From DASXQK01 sp963724385 (GTDB lineage: Bacteria; Pseudomonadota; Alphaproteobacteria; Dongiales; Dongiaceae), in the NCBI GenBank assembly GCA_963724385.1, contig CAVRUJ010000002.1, positions 1,302,001-1,366,000 on the forward strand: a DNA stretch of 64,000 nucleotides, written 5' to 3'. Below are positions 1 to 8,797 of this stretch, piece by piece; the stretch's first letter is position 1; each line of letters opens with the position of its first letter. A program made the translations under genes and the position numbers. The notes beneath the pieces are model-generated. The model saw only the letters and a list, made by a program, of their open reading frames with translations. It ran no database searches and was not told where the DNA came from.

Positions 1-156
1 GGCCCCGGTCGCGGCGGCGATCAGCCAGGCGACCAGCAGCACCGCGCCGAGGGCCAGGGCCACGCCGGTGAAGCGATGCAGGATCGACAAGGTCGAAGTG
101 AGCTGCATCCGGTAGATCTGCAGATGCGGCGAGAGCGGGCGCGGTGCCGTCGACAT
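1..156 (-). CDS. sdhC: Succinate dehydrogenase cytochrome b556 subunit (partial, C-terminus beyond window)
   Basis: SdhC is a membrane-anchor subunit of succinate dehydrogenase (complex II) that binds heme b and passes electrons to quinone. The 52 visible N-terminal codons carry the family signature RPLSPHLQIYR followed by LSILHRFTG, whose Ser/His/Arg residues line the quinone and heme site, then the first hydrophobic helix. Translation starts at ATG 156 and runs off the window edge, so sdhD, sdhA and sdhB presumably follow outside. A promoter-like pair lies about 44 bases upstream. Identity is secure from the signature; only the first helix can be seen. Confidence 0.93.
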   Translation of the reverse strand, partial: MSTAPRPLSPHLQIYRMQLTSTLSILHRFTGVALALGAVLLVAWLIAAATGA

Positions 157-199
157 GAGGCGATCCAGTTTCTCGCTGCGCTGCAGCGGTGCCGAATTG

Positions 200-228
200 G
201 GTGTAGCTTCCCCCAGGGTTCGAGTCAA
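200..228 (-). promoter_or_regulatory. Candidate promoter of sdhC
   Basis: On the minus strand TTGACT (plus positions 223-228) is followed after 17 bases by TACACC (200-205), about 44 bases upstream of the sdhC start. The -35 box is good and the -10 box weak. Read by eye only. Confidence 0.4.
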
Positions 229-963
229 TCTCGCGGGCTTTTGTGAATGAATCGGTGGATAAACCGACCATGAATTGTGCGCGACTTGGGAATCCATGCA
301 CAGAAATTTTTGCCCCGTGGCCGGCCCTGCCATTGTTCCAGAATGCGATTGTCGTCAAACTTTCACCAGTACGCGGAAGCGTCGGATCCCGTTCCAGGGC
401 GCGGCCCTGCTCGTCAGGGCGGTAGCCGGCAAGGCGCGGATCCGAGGGTGGTCGCGGCCCTTCCCAGGGCGGGCTGCCCGGTGTTGACGATTTCAGGGCT
501 GTCGCGACAGTTCCGGGGGTCGTCGAGGTGGAAGGCCGGGTCGTTCTCAAGAAGACTTGCCTTCCGGCTGATGGGAGGCTGCACGGAGCCGGTGATGAGC
601 CGGGCGCCGTCGGCGAACCCAAGAAATGCCGGCCTTGCCTCACGGCGAGGCGGGCGTGGCGGCCGGGGGTCGGTCGAGAATGGACAGGCGTCCGCCGGGT
701 GGGGCTCCCCTAGGGGAGCCCGCCGGTGCGGTGATGCTGGTCGCGATTGAAAGGTCCGTCCAGGCGCGCCGTCGGCAGGAAAGCCCCGCCGCTTTCTCGT
801 GCAGGAGCCTGCAGGGCTCCGAAGGCGTCGGGGGCGTCTCTCAAAGAGGGACGCTGAGCGGGGGATGGCGACATCGGACCGCACCCGACGCCTTCTCATT
901 TACCACGGCCGAGTCGCATCGCTCAACCAGATTTTGCGGGGCTGTGCCTCTTCGCTACAAGAC
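229..963. other. Long intergenic stretch without a recognisable gene
   Basis: About 735 bases separate the sdhC promoter from the 3' end of mch. Open frames exist on both strands (for example minus 414-899), but their translations are arginine- and proline-rich, match no family I know and lack a convincing ribosome-binding site. Visible structure includes a perfect 20-bp palindrome (702-721) and a hairpin at about 832-852 with arms GCGTCTCTC and GAGGGACGC, which could end transcription from either side. Confidence 0.5.
702..721. repeat. Perfect 20-bp palindrome
   Basis: The arm GGGCTCCCCT is followed directly by its exact reverse complement AGGGGAGCCC. There is no unpaired loop and no T-run, so a double-stranded protein-binding site or a repeat relic fits as well as a terminator. 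Confidence 0.5.
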
Positions 964-2007
964 CTAGCGTCGCGGCAGGACAACCGTGTAATCAAGCTCC
1001 AGGACCAGATCGGGGCCCTCGGCCGGAAAGTCGCCGCAGGGCCGATTTTTGGTCGCCACCGTCTTGAGCCGCAGCGCGCCGGCATCCTGCCGTCCGGGAA
1101 GGGCGATTTTGTCGGTCACCGCACTCCAGGCATAGACCGTATCGCCGGCGAAACAGGGGTTGACGTGCCGCCCGCCATTGATTGCGGCTATTCGAAAGGC
1201 GTTGGCGAGGCCGTTGAAGCTGAGGGCTCGGGCGAGGCTTATGACATGGCCGCCATAGACGATGCGCCGGCCGAAGCGCCCGCCGGACTCCGCATGTTGG
1301 TTGAAATGCACCCTGGCCGTGTTCTGGTAGAGCCGGGTCGCAGTCATGTGGCAGGACTCTTCGATCGTCATCCCGTCCACGTGGTCGATGGTTTCGCCGG
1401 GCCGATAGTCGTCCCAGAGATGGGGGCCGCCGGCGAGCCCGGCGTCATAGCCCTTGAGATCGATTCCCGCGGGCAGGCTCAGCTCCTCGGCCGCCACCGT
1501 CGGGGCGAGGTTCGGGACGACAGTCTCTGGCGCCGGCGCTCCGCGATCGCGCTTGCGGACCATCACCCAGCGGACGAACGCGAGCACGGTCTCGCCGCGT
1601 TGATTGATTCCCGTCGTGCGCACATAGACCACGCCGGTCTCGCGGTTCGAGTTTTCCTTCAGGCCAATGACCTCGGATGACGCCGTGAGCGTGTCGCCCT
1701 CGAAGACGGCCGCGCCGAAACGCGCCTCGGCATAACCGAGATTGGCGATAGCATTGAGCGAAACGTCGGGGACGCTCCGGCCGAATACGACGTTGAACAC
1801 GAGAATATCGTCCAGCGGCGCGCCCGGCAGCCCGAGCCTCTGGGCGAAGCTGTCGGCGCTCGACAGCGCAAATCGGCTTCCCGTGAGCGCGATATAGAGC
1901 GCGCGTTCGCCATTGCCCACGCTGCGCGGGGTCGCATGGCGGATCGTCTCGCCGAGGCGGAAATCCTCGAAGAAGCGGCCCGGGTCGGCTTTCGGGCCGG
2001 ATGTCAC
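964..2007 (-). CDS. mch: Mesaconyl-CoA hydratase (beta-methylmalyl-CoA dehydratase), double MaoC domain
   Basis: This enzyme interconverts mesaconyl-CoA and beta-methylmalyl-CoA in the ethylmalonyl-CoA pathway, which replaces the glyoxylate shunt in many alphaproteobacteria. The 347-residue product is close to the usual 343. It carries two hot-dog (MaoC-type) halves and family blocks such as FFEDFRLG near the N-terminus, VPDVSLNAIANLGYAEARFG, LYQNTARVHFN and YGGHVISLARALSFNGLANA, ending in DYTVVLPRR. The start is GTG 2007, chosen because it forms a GTGA overlap with the stop of the upstream malyl-CoA gene and leaves FFEDFRLG near the N-terminus. The two genes are translationally coupled and transcribed together. 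Confidence 0.93.
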   Translation of the reverse strand: MTSGPKADPGRFFEDFRLGETIRHATPRSVGNGERALYIALTGSRFALSSADSFAQRLGLPGAPLDDILVFNVVFGRSVPDVSLNAIANLGYAEARFGAAVFEGDTLTASSEVIGLKENSNRETGVVYVRTTGINQRGETVLAFVRWVMVRKRDRGAPAPETVVPNLAPTVAAEELSLPAGIDLKGYDAGLAGGPHLWDDYRPGETIDHVDGMTIEESCHMTATRLYQNTARVHFNQHAESGGRFGRRIVYGGHVISLARALSFNGLANAFRIAAINGGRHVNPCFAGDTVYAWSAVTDKIALPGRQDAGALRLKTVATKNRPCGDFPAEGPDLVLELDYTVVLPRR

Positions 2008-2885
2008 CGGCGGCCTTCGAGCTCGGCGATGGCGCCCGCTAGGTCGACGATCCGCCGGGCGTTCAGCACATGCAGGTTCTCGACCAGCCGGCCGTCCACC
2101 ACGACGATGCCCTTGCCCTCGGCCAGTGCTGCGGCATGAGCGGCGATGATCCGGTCGGCCCAGTCGATCTCGGCCTGGCTGGGGGCGAAGATGCGATTGG
2201 CGATGTCGATGGTCTTGGGATGGATCAGCGTCTTGCCGTCGAAGCCGAGGTCGTGGCCCTGGCGGCAGGCCTCCTCGAAGCCCGCCATGTCCTCGAGATC
2301 GAGATGCACGCCGTCGAGGATCGCAAGGCCATAGGCGCGGGCCGCCAGCATGCAAAGCCCGAGGCTGGTCAGCATGGGCAGGCGGTCGCGGGTATGCTGG
2401 GCGTGAAGATCGTTGGCGAGGTCGGAGGTGCCCATGACGAAGCAGGCGACCCGGGGGCTGGCGCCGGCGATCGCTTCGGCGTTCAGCATGGCGCGCGGCG
2501 TCTCCATCATGCACCAGATGGCAAGCTCGTCCGGCGCGTCGCTCGCCGCCATCACCGTCTGGGCCTGGCGGACCGATTCGACGTTCTCGGTCTTGGGAAG
2601 CAGGATCGCATCGGCCCCGCTGGTGCCGGCCGCCACCAGATCGGCATAGCCCCAGGGCGTGTTGAGGCCATTGACCCGGATGACCAACTCGCGCTTGCCG
2701 TAACCGCCGGCCTTGACCGCGTTCACCGCCTGGATGCGCGCGTCGCGCTTGGCATCGGGCGCCACCGCGTCCTCGAGATCGAAAATGATGGCATCGGCAG
2801 CGAGCGTTTTCGCTTTCTCCAACGCGCGCAGATTGGCGCCGGGAACGTAGAGCACGCTGCGCCGGGGCCGCGCGGTCTGGAACAT
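2004..2885 (-). CDS. CitE/HpcH-family (3S)-malyl-CoA thioesterase-like protein (Mcl2 type)
   Basis: A 293-residue TIM-barrel protein of the CitE family. Blocks RSVLYVPGANLRALEKA, LAADAIIFDLEDAVAPD, LPKTEN, MMETPRAMLNAE, VMGTSDLANDL and DLGFDGKTLIHP mark the CoA-ester lyase fold with its Arg, Glu and Asp metal and CoA ligands. The N-terminal blocks and the length of about 290 resemble Mcl2, the (3S)-malyl-CoA thioesterase that releases malate in the ethylmalonyl-CoA pathway, more than the longer lyase Mcl1. Start ATG 2885 places RSVLYVPG at the N-terminus. It overlaps mch by four bases. Lyase rather than thioesterase activity cannot be excluded. Confidence 0.85.
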   Translation of the reverse strand: MFQTARPRRSVLYVPGANLRALEKAKTLAADAIIFDLEDAVAPDAKRDARIQAVNAVKAGGYGKRELVIRVNGLNTPWGYADLVAAGTSGADAILLPKTENVESVRQAQTVMAASDAPDELAIWCMMETPRAMLNAEAIAGASPRVACFVMGTSDLANDLHAQHTRDRLPMLTSLGLCMLAARAYGLAILDGVHLDLEDMAGFEEACRQGHDLGFDGKTLIHPKTIDIANRIFAPSQAEIDWADRIIAAHAAALAEGKGIVVVDGRLVENLHVLNARRIVDLAGAIAELEGRR

Positions 2886-2924
2886 GAGGCCGTCCTTTCG
2901 AGCCTTCGCCTGAAAAGCGCGGCG

Positions 2925-2952
2925 ACTATAAAGCAGACGGGTCCTGTGGCAA
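2925..2952 (-). promoter_or_regulatory. Candidate promoter of the mcl2-mch operon
   Basis: Minus-strand TTGCCA (2947-2952), a 16-base spacer, then TATAGT (2925-2930), about 40 bases before the ATG at 2885. The -35 box lies only 15 bases from the divergent pdxY start, so the two transcripts share an 82-base control region. Confidence 0.55.
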
Positions 2953-2967
2953 GTTAGCCGCGCCCGC

Positions 2968-3813
2968 ATGGACATCCTCTCTATCCAGTCCCGCGTTGCC
3001 TACGGCTATGTCGGCAACGCCGCCGCCGTGCCGGCGCTTCAGCGTCTGGGTCATCGGGTCTGGCCGGTCGAGACGACCATGCTCTCCAACCATTTGGGCT
3101 ATGCGACCCATGGCGGACGCATCCTTCAAGCCGAAGAGGTGAGCGGCGTGCTGGAGGCGCTCGCCAGGCTCGGCCTCTTCGGCCGGCTGGATGCGCTCCT
3201 GACCGGCTTCCTCGGCGCGGCGGCCGATGCGGCGGCGGATGCGGCCCGATCCTTGCGGCAGGCGAACCCGGCCTTGGTCTATTGCCTCGATCCCGTCATG
3301 GGCGAGCGCAAGGGCGGGCTTTATGTGAGGGCCGCCACGGCCGAGGCCATCGCTGCCCGCCTGGTGCCGGAAGCCGACATCCTGCTGCCCAATGCCTTCG
3401 AGCTCGACCGGCTCGCCAGCGGGCGCACGCGGACTCTTGCCGATATCCGCGAGGCGGCCGCGCGGTTAGGCAGCCGCGCTCGACCCGGCACCATCGTCGT
3501 CGCGACCGGGCTCGACCGGGAGGATGGACCGGCCGGCCAGGTGGAAACCCTCGTCGTTGGGCCCGCTGGCGTCTGGCTCGCCCAGGTGCCGCGCCTCGCC
3601 GTCCCGGCCCATGGCGGCGGCGATCTCTTTTCCGCGCTCTTTCTCGGCCACTACCTGAAGCGCCCGGATCTGCCGACGGCCCTCGCCCGCGCGATGGATT
3701 CGACCCATGCCGTCTTCGCCGCCTCCATCGGCCGCGAGGAGCTGGCCCTGGTCGAAAGCCTGGATCAGCTCGCGAGGCCGCCCGTGGTGGCGCGGATCAA
3801 GCGACTCGCCTGA
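2968..3813 (+). CDS. pdxY: Pyridoxal kinase
   Basis: A ribokinase-fold kinase that phosphorylates pyridoxal to pyridoxal 5'-phosphate in the B6 salvage pathway. The 281-residue protein opens with MDILSIQSRVAYGYVGN, the substrate-binding start of the PdxY/PdxK family, has TTMLSNHLGY, the Mg-ATP block YCLDPVMGE, LLPNAFEL and the anion-hole/catalytic motif HGGGDLFSALFLGHYL. The family usually has GxGD here; the aspartate is present. Divergent from the mcl2-like gene, and its 3' end is five bases from the convergent asd gene. Full length, with the start fixed by the conserved N-terminus. Confidence 0.95.
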   Translation: MDILSIQSRVAYGYVGNAAAVPALQRLGHRVWPVETTMLSNHLGYATHGGRILQAEEVSGVLEALARLGLFGRLDALLTGFLGAAADAAADAARSLRQANPALVYCLDPVMGERKGGLYVRAATAEAIAARLVPEADILLPNAFELDRLASGRTRTLADIREAAARLGSRARPGTIVVATGLDREDGPAGQVETLVVGPAGVWLAQVPRLAVPAHGGGDLFSALFLGHYLKRPDLPTALARAMDSTHAVFAASIGREELALVESLDQLARPPVVARIKRLA

Positions 3814-3818
3814 GCCGG

Positions 3819-4838
<1,020 letters not shown>

Positions 4839-4863
4839 CGCTTCGTCTCCTTTGCGGGGCAGC

Positions 4864-4891
4864 ACTATCGTCGTCTGCCCTTCTTCGTCAA
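4864..4891 (-). promoter_or_regulatory. Candidate promoter of asd
   Basis: Minus-strand TTGACG (4886-4891), a 16-base spacer, then GATAGT (4864-4869), about 25 bases before the asd start. Same layout as the mcl2-mch promoter. Confidence 0.5.
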
Positions 4892-4943
4892 TCCGCCAGT
4901 GGCCGCGGGGCCGGCTATCATTCCCCTGGACGCCAAATGGAAA

Positions 4944-4963
4944 GGGCCGCCCCGGGGCGGCCC
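4944..4963 (-). terminator. Rho-independent-type terminator after the small secreted protein gene
   Basis: GGGCCGCCCC is followed directly by GGGGCGGCCC, a perfect 20-bp palindrome. Read on the minus strand it is followed by TTTCCATTT, so it should end the transcript of the gene at 4993-5190 before asd. Confidence 0.6.
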
Positions 4964-4992
4964 TGACGCCTCTTTGACCCTGGAAGCGCCGA

Positions 4993-5190
4993 TCAACCGC
5001 CGGAGTTGGGCTCCGTCGTTTTCGGGGTCGTGGTGGTGGTGGTGGTGCCGCTGCCGTTCGCCGGCGGGACCGTCGCGCTGGCCACCGACTGGCCGTCCGC
5101 CGAGGCGCTCTGATGCTTGTCGCAGGCGAAGGCCGGCCCGCCAAGGGCGAGCATGGCGATCAGTGTCACTGGACCAAGGAGCTTCGGCAT
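4993..5190 (-). CDS. Small secreted protein with poly-threonine tract, unknown function
   Basis: A 65-residue product with a clear signal peptide (MPKLLGPVTLIAMLALGG, then PAFAC with an Ala-Phe-Ala cleavage site near residue 22). A short low-complexity mature part follows, with seven consecutive threonines and a Gly/Ser/Thr/Pro-rich tail. ATG 5190 has AAGGAAG about eight bases upstream, and a terminator hairpin follows the stop, which supports a real monocistronic gene. The threonine run is encoded by a (GGT)n tract on the plus strand at about 5030-5047. No family recognised; it could be a periplasmic or surface-associated peptide. Confidence 0.65.
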   Translation of the reverse strand: MPKLLGPVTLIAMLALGGPAFACDKHQSASADGQSVASATVPPANGSGTTTTTTTPKTTEPNSGG

Positions 5191-5275
5191 GACTGCTTCC
5201 TTCCGAGGGGCGGAATCCTATGCTTCCGAGTGCCGGTTGTCGACGAAGGACTGGGGTCGGCCGAGGGTGCCTGCC

Positions 5276-6148
5276 TCAAGGCCGATCGGGAACCGCCCCG
5301 GACGCTTCCTTCCCGAGGTCGGAGAAGCCGCAGAGACGGGCCCCGCAGGCCCTGGCGGCGGCGATGACGGCCGGTGCAGTCAGCGCCGCCAATTCCTCGG
5401 CGTAGAGATAGCCCGGCGCCGATCCCGCGAAGACGTTCGCCGTCGCCGGGTGGAGATAGATTTCCGTGGTACCGGGAGGCAAGTGGCTCAGCAGCGCGGC
5501 AAGGCGTCTAGCCGTCATCGCGCCGGACCAGGCAAGGCCGAACACCCTATCGGGAACGATGAATCCTTGCCGGCGGAGGCGCAGGCGAAGGAAGGCTGCC
5601 CAAGGGGCGACGAGTTCGGCCGCGAGCCGCCTTGAGCCCGGTTCCAAGGCCCTCAACAGGCGCGCCGGCTCGTACGGCACCCGCATCGCGTTGAGCCCGT
5701 AGCGCTTGCCGATTCGGATGATCAACTGGGCGATCGTCGGATGCAGGTGGAAATGCTTGTGGGTATTGACATGGTCGAGCGGCAGGCCGGTCGCCAGATA
5801 GGCTTGGAATTGCGCCTCGATCTCGGCGGCGAGCTGCCGGCGGCAGGCGGGCCGGAAGAAAAACCCGACGCCGGCCTTCACCATGTTGTCGCGGAAACAA
5901 CCGTCGGCATCGACCAGATCGGGAACCTGCTCGGGCGGCAAGACCGGTCGGCCATCCACCAGAACGACGTGCAGGCCCACGCGCAGTCCCGGCAGCTGCC
6001 TGGCCCGGGCAACGGCGTCGCTCGCGGCAGCACCACCGACCATCAGGCTCGCCGCTGTCAGGATGCCGTGCCGGTGTGCCTGTTCGACCGCGAGGTTGAT
6101 TTCCGGCGCGAGGCCGAAATCGTCCGCGGTGACGATCAGCGCCGTCAG
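5276..6148 (-). CDS. hpnK: Hopanoid biosynthesis deacetylase HpnK (YdjC/ChbG fold), CTG start
   Basis: HpnK removes the acetyl group from N-acetylglucosaminyl bacteriohopanetetrol on the route to the cyclitol ether. The protein shows LIVTADDFGL with the metal-binding Asp pair at the very N-terminus, LDHVNTHKHFHLHP with the histidine ligands, and LHPAT near the C-terminus, as in YdjC-type carbohydrate deacetylases. No ATG, GTG or TTG exists between the upstream in-frame stop and the conserved TADDFG block. The only sensible start is CTG 6148, which overlaps the hpnJ stop as CTGA and has GGAGGG seven bases upstream. That gives 290 residues, the usual family size. Last gene of the hopanoid operon. 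Function is secure; the start is inferred. Confidence 0.88.
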   Translation of the reverse strand: MTALIVTADDFGLAPEINLAVEQAHRHGILTAASLMVGGAAASDAVARARQLPGLRVGLHVVLVDGRPVLPPEQVPDLVDADGCFRDNMVKAGVGFFFRPACRRQLAAEIEAQFQAYLATGLPLDHVNTHKHFHLHPTIAQLIIRIGKRYGLNAMRVPYEPARLLRALEPGSRRLAAELVAPWAAFLRLRLRRQGFIVPDRVFGLAWSGAMTARRLAALLSHLPPGTTEIYLHPATANVFAGSAPGYLYAEELAALTAPAVIAAARACGARLCGFSDLGKEASGAVPDRP

Positions 6149-7575
6149 CTCGCTGCCCTCCGCCGCTCCTTCAGGAACTGGAAGAACTCGACGCCTTCCC
6201 GCAGCCGGCGCTTCATCATCTGGGGGCTCAGCACCATCTCGCCGACGATCGAGGCGATCTTGCCGGAGCGGAAGTAGAACCGCCTATAGAGCGTCTCGAC
6301 GGAATCGAAGATCTCGGCGTGGCTGAGATGGGGGTAGTGGAGCGGCGCAATCTGCACGCCGTGATCGTCGACCAGCTCCGCATTCGCATCGTCGAGCCAG
6401 CCGTTTTCCAGCGCCTGACGATGCAGGAACGTGCCGGGATAAGGCGCGGCCAGGGAGACCTGGATCGTGTGGGGGTTGATCTCGGTGGCGAAGCGGATGG
6501 TCTCCTCGATGGTTTCCTTGGATTCACCGGGGAGGCCGAGGATGAAGGTGCCATGAATCGTGATCCCGAGCTCGTGGCAGTCCTTGGTGAAACGCCGGGC
6601 GACGTCGATGCGCATGCCCTTCTTGATATTGTGCAGGATCTGCTGATTGCCCGATTCGTATCCCACCAGCAGCAGCCGGAGCCCGCCGTCCTTGAGGACC
6701 TTCAGAGTGTCGCGCGGGACATTGGCCTTGGCGTTGCAGGACCAGGTCACGCCGAGCTTGCCGAGCTCACGCGCGATCGCCTCGGCCCGCCGGAGGTCGT
6801 CGGTGAAGGTGTCGTCGTCGAAGAAGAACTCCTTGACCTGGGGAAAGGCCTTCTTCGCCCAGGCGATCTCCTCGACCACATGGCCGACCGAGCGAGTCCG
6901 GTAGCGATGCCCGCCCACCGTCTGCGGCCACAGGCAGAAGGTGCAGCGCGATTTGCAGCCGCGGCCCGTGTAGAGGGAGAGATACGGGTGCTTCAGATAG
7001 CCGATGAAGTAGTTCTCGATTCCAAGGTCGCGCTTGTAGACCGGCGTCACGAAGGGCAGCGCGTCCATGTTCTCGAGGACCGCCCGCTCTTCGTTGTGCT
7101 GCACGGCGCCCTCGCCGTTTCGGTAGGAGAGGCCGGCAATCCCGCTCCAGGCGCGTCCCTCGGCAACGTCTTTGATCGTAAAGTCGAATTCGTTGCGGGC
7201 GACGAAATCGATCGCTGCGGACGCCTTCAGGCTGCCTTCGGGGTCGACGGCCACCTTGGCGCCGATCAGGCCGACTTTCAGGGCCGGATTGGCCTCTTTC
7301 ATCAGCTCGATCGCCTTGACGTCGGAAGCGAAGGATGGCGCCGAGGTGTGGAGGACAGCCAGATCGAATTCCTTGGCCAGGCCGAGGACCTCGCCGAGCT
7401 TGACGCCATGCGGCGGCGCATCGATCAGCCGGCTGTTCTCCACCAGGGCCGCGGGCTGGGCAAGCCAGGTCGGATACCAGAAGGAGCGGATTTCCCGCCG
7501 GGCCTGGTAACGGGAACCGGCCCCGCCGTCGAAGCCATCGAAGGAGGGAGCCTGGAGGAACAAGGTGCGCATCAT
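6145..7575 (-). CDS. hpnJ: Radical SAM protein HpnJ, bacteriohopanetetrol cyclitol ether synthase
   Basis: HpnJ converts glucosaminyl bacteriohopanetetrol into the cyclitol ether by radical chemistry. The 476-residue protein has an N-terminal cobalamin-binding-like region (about residues 60-170) and a radical SAM core with the [4Fe-4S] motif CxxxCxxC in GRGCKSRCTFCLWP, then EFFFDDDTF and GTFILGLPGES. Two adjacent ATGs (7575 and 7572) are possible; the first is given. It lies six bases downstream of hpnI and its stop overlaps the hpnK start. Together with HpnI and HpnK it forms the known three-enzyme tailoring set. Confidence 0.95.
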   Translation of the reverse strand: MMRTLFLQAPSFDGFDGGAGSRYQARREIRSFWYPTWLAQPAALVENSRLIDAPPHGVKLGEVLGLAKEFDLAVLHTSAPSFASDVKAIELMKEANPALKVGLIGAKVAVDPEGSLKASAAIDFVARNEFDFTIKDVAEGRAWSGIAGLSYRNGEGAVQHNEERAVLENMDALPFVTPVYKRDLGIENYFIGYLKHPYLSLYTGRGCKSRCTFCLWPQTVGGHRYRTRSVGHVVEEIAWAKKAFPQVKEFFFDDDTFTDDLRRAEAIARELGKLGVTWSCNAKANVPRDTLKVLKDGGLRLLLVGYESGNQQILHNIKKGMRIDVARRFTKDCHELGITIHGTFILGLPGESKETIEETIRFATEINPHTIQVSLAAPYPGTFLHRQALENGWLDDANAELVDDHGVQIAPLHYPHLSHAEIFDSVETLYRRFYFRSGKIASIVGEMVLSPQMMKRRLREGVEFFQFLKERRRAAS

Positions 7576-7580
7576 CCTGC

Positions 7581-8741
7581 TTATGTCCTTAGATAGGAGA
7601 GAGTTCCGTCGGCATGGACCCGGTAGCGGTGGCCGCGCCAACTCACCGCGGTGACGAAGAAACTGGCGACGAATACCAGGAAGGACATCAGGTCCCGCAG
7701 CGGGCCCAGCCCCCAGCGCCACGACTTGGCGTCGATGGCAAGGTCGACTTCGCGTTGGAGCATGAGGCGGCTGAGCAGGGTTGCGCCGATCATCGCAACG
7801 GCAAAACCGTCGAAATCTCCCAGCAGCACGGCCAGCAGCGTGAACGGCAGGGGATGGGCGATGAGCGAACCGAAGAATCCAAGCGGGTTGACGGCCCTGA
7901 TGGTCCTGGCCCAGCGCAATTCCTGGCGCAGCAACTCGGTAACCTTCCGCTTCGGGCATGCGTGGGCGACGATCAGCGAGGGGATGGCGACCTTGGCACC
8001 AGCCCGGCGGACCGCTTCACCGATCGCGTTGTCGTCGGCGAGGTGATCGGCGAAGGCCCGGAAACCGCCCACCTTCTCCAGCATCTCGCGGCGCAGCGCG
8101 ATGGTCGAGCCGAAACAGGGTCTGGCCAGGCCAAGCCCCAGCCCGACGAGAACGCTTGGCAGGAAATGGTAGTCGATGGCCATCGAGGCGAGGTCCGCGC
8201 GCAACCCCGGATCGGACGCCCCGCGATAGAGGCAGGTTGCCAAGCCGATTCCGGGTTCTTCCAAGGCGCCGACGACGTGGCTGAGATAGTCCGCCGGCAC
8301 CATCATGTCGCTGTCAGCGACGACCAGGACCTCATGGCGGATGTGCTCCGACATGTTGACCAGGTTGGCAACCTTGCGATTGGCGCCATGCTGGCGAGAA
8401 TCGACGATGAGGGTGAGATCGACTTCGGGAAATTCGCCGCTCAGCCGGCGCACGATGGCGGTGGCCGGGTCGGCTGCGTCCTGAACGCCGAATATGATCT
8501 GGATGGGCCCGGCATAGTCCTGTCGGCAGAACGACGACAGATTCTCGTACAGGCGGGGTTCCGCCCCGTGCAGCGGTTTCAAGATTGTGACGGGCGGGCA
8601 GCTGCTGGCCTTCGGCGTTGCGCTTCTCGCGAAGCGCCGGACAAAGAGGGTGGCCGCGAGCGAATAGGCCACGCCCGCGAGGGCGACCGCCAAGCAGATC
8701 CAGGCCGCTGCGAATTCAAGTTGGGCTAAGCCATGTGCCAT
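7581..8741 (-). CDS. hpnI: Hopanoid glycosyltransferase HpnI
   Basis: A membrane-bound family 2 glycosyltransferase that adds N-acetylglucosamine to bacteriohopanetetrol. The 386-residue protein has an N-terminal transmembrane helix (about residues 10-32), the GT2 start PPVTILKPLHGAEP, the DxD-type motif VVADSDMMVP, a QELRWARTIR block matching the Q/R-x-x-RW acceptor motif of ceramide glucosyltransferase-like enzymes, and C-terminal membrane helices. ATG 8741 is the start that leaves the full helix. The gap to hpnL is 56 bases and to hpnJ five bases, consistent with one transcript. Confidence 0.94.
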   Translation of the reverse strand: MAHGLAQLEFAAAWICLAVALAGVAYSLAATLFVRRFARSATPKASSCPPVTILKPLHGAEPRLYENLSSFCRQDYAGPIQIIFGVQDAADPATAIVRRLSGEFPEVDLTLIVDSRQHGANRKVANLVNMSEHIRHEVLVVADSDMMVPADYLSHVVGALEEPGIGLATCLYRGASDPGLRADLASMAIDYHFLPSVLVGLGLGLARPCFGSTIALRREMLEKVGGFRAFADHLADDNAIGEAVRRAGAKVAIPSLIVAHACPKRKVTELLRQELRWARTIRAVNPLGFFGSLIAHPLPFTLLAVLLGDFDGFAVAMIGATLLSRLMLQREVDLAIDAKSWRWGLGPLRDLMSFLVFVASFFVTAVSWRGHRYRVHADGTLSYLRT

Positions 8742-8797
8742 ATTTCGAACGTTCCTCAACTCCGGACTATAGGGCCTTCTGCCGAGAGCCCGAACCT

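Noticed and set aside
414..899. A 161-codon minus-strand frame in the first intergenic region
   Set aside because: The translation is arginine/proline-rich, matches no family, and has no convincing ribosome-binding site.
6145..7959. A longer HpnJ with about 128 extra N-terminal residues
   Set aside because: The extension lies inside the hpnI coding region, and the conserved HpnJ start MRTLFLQAP is at 7575/7572.
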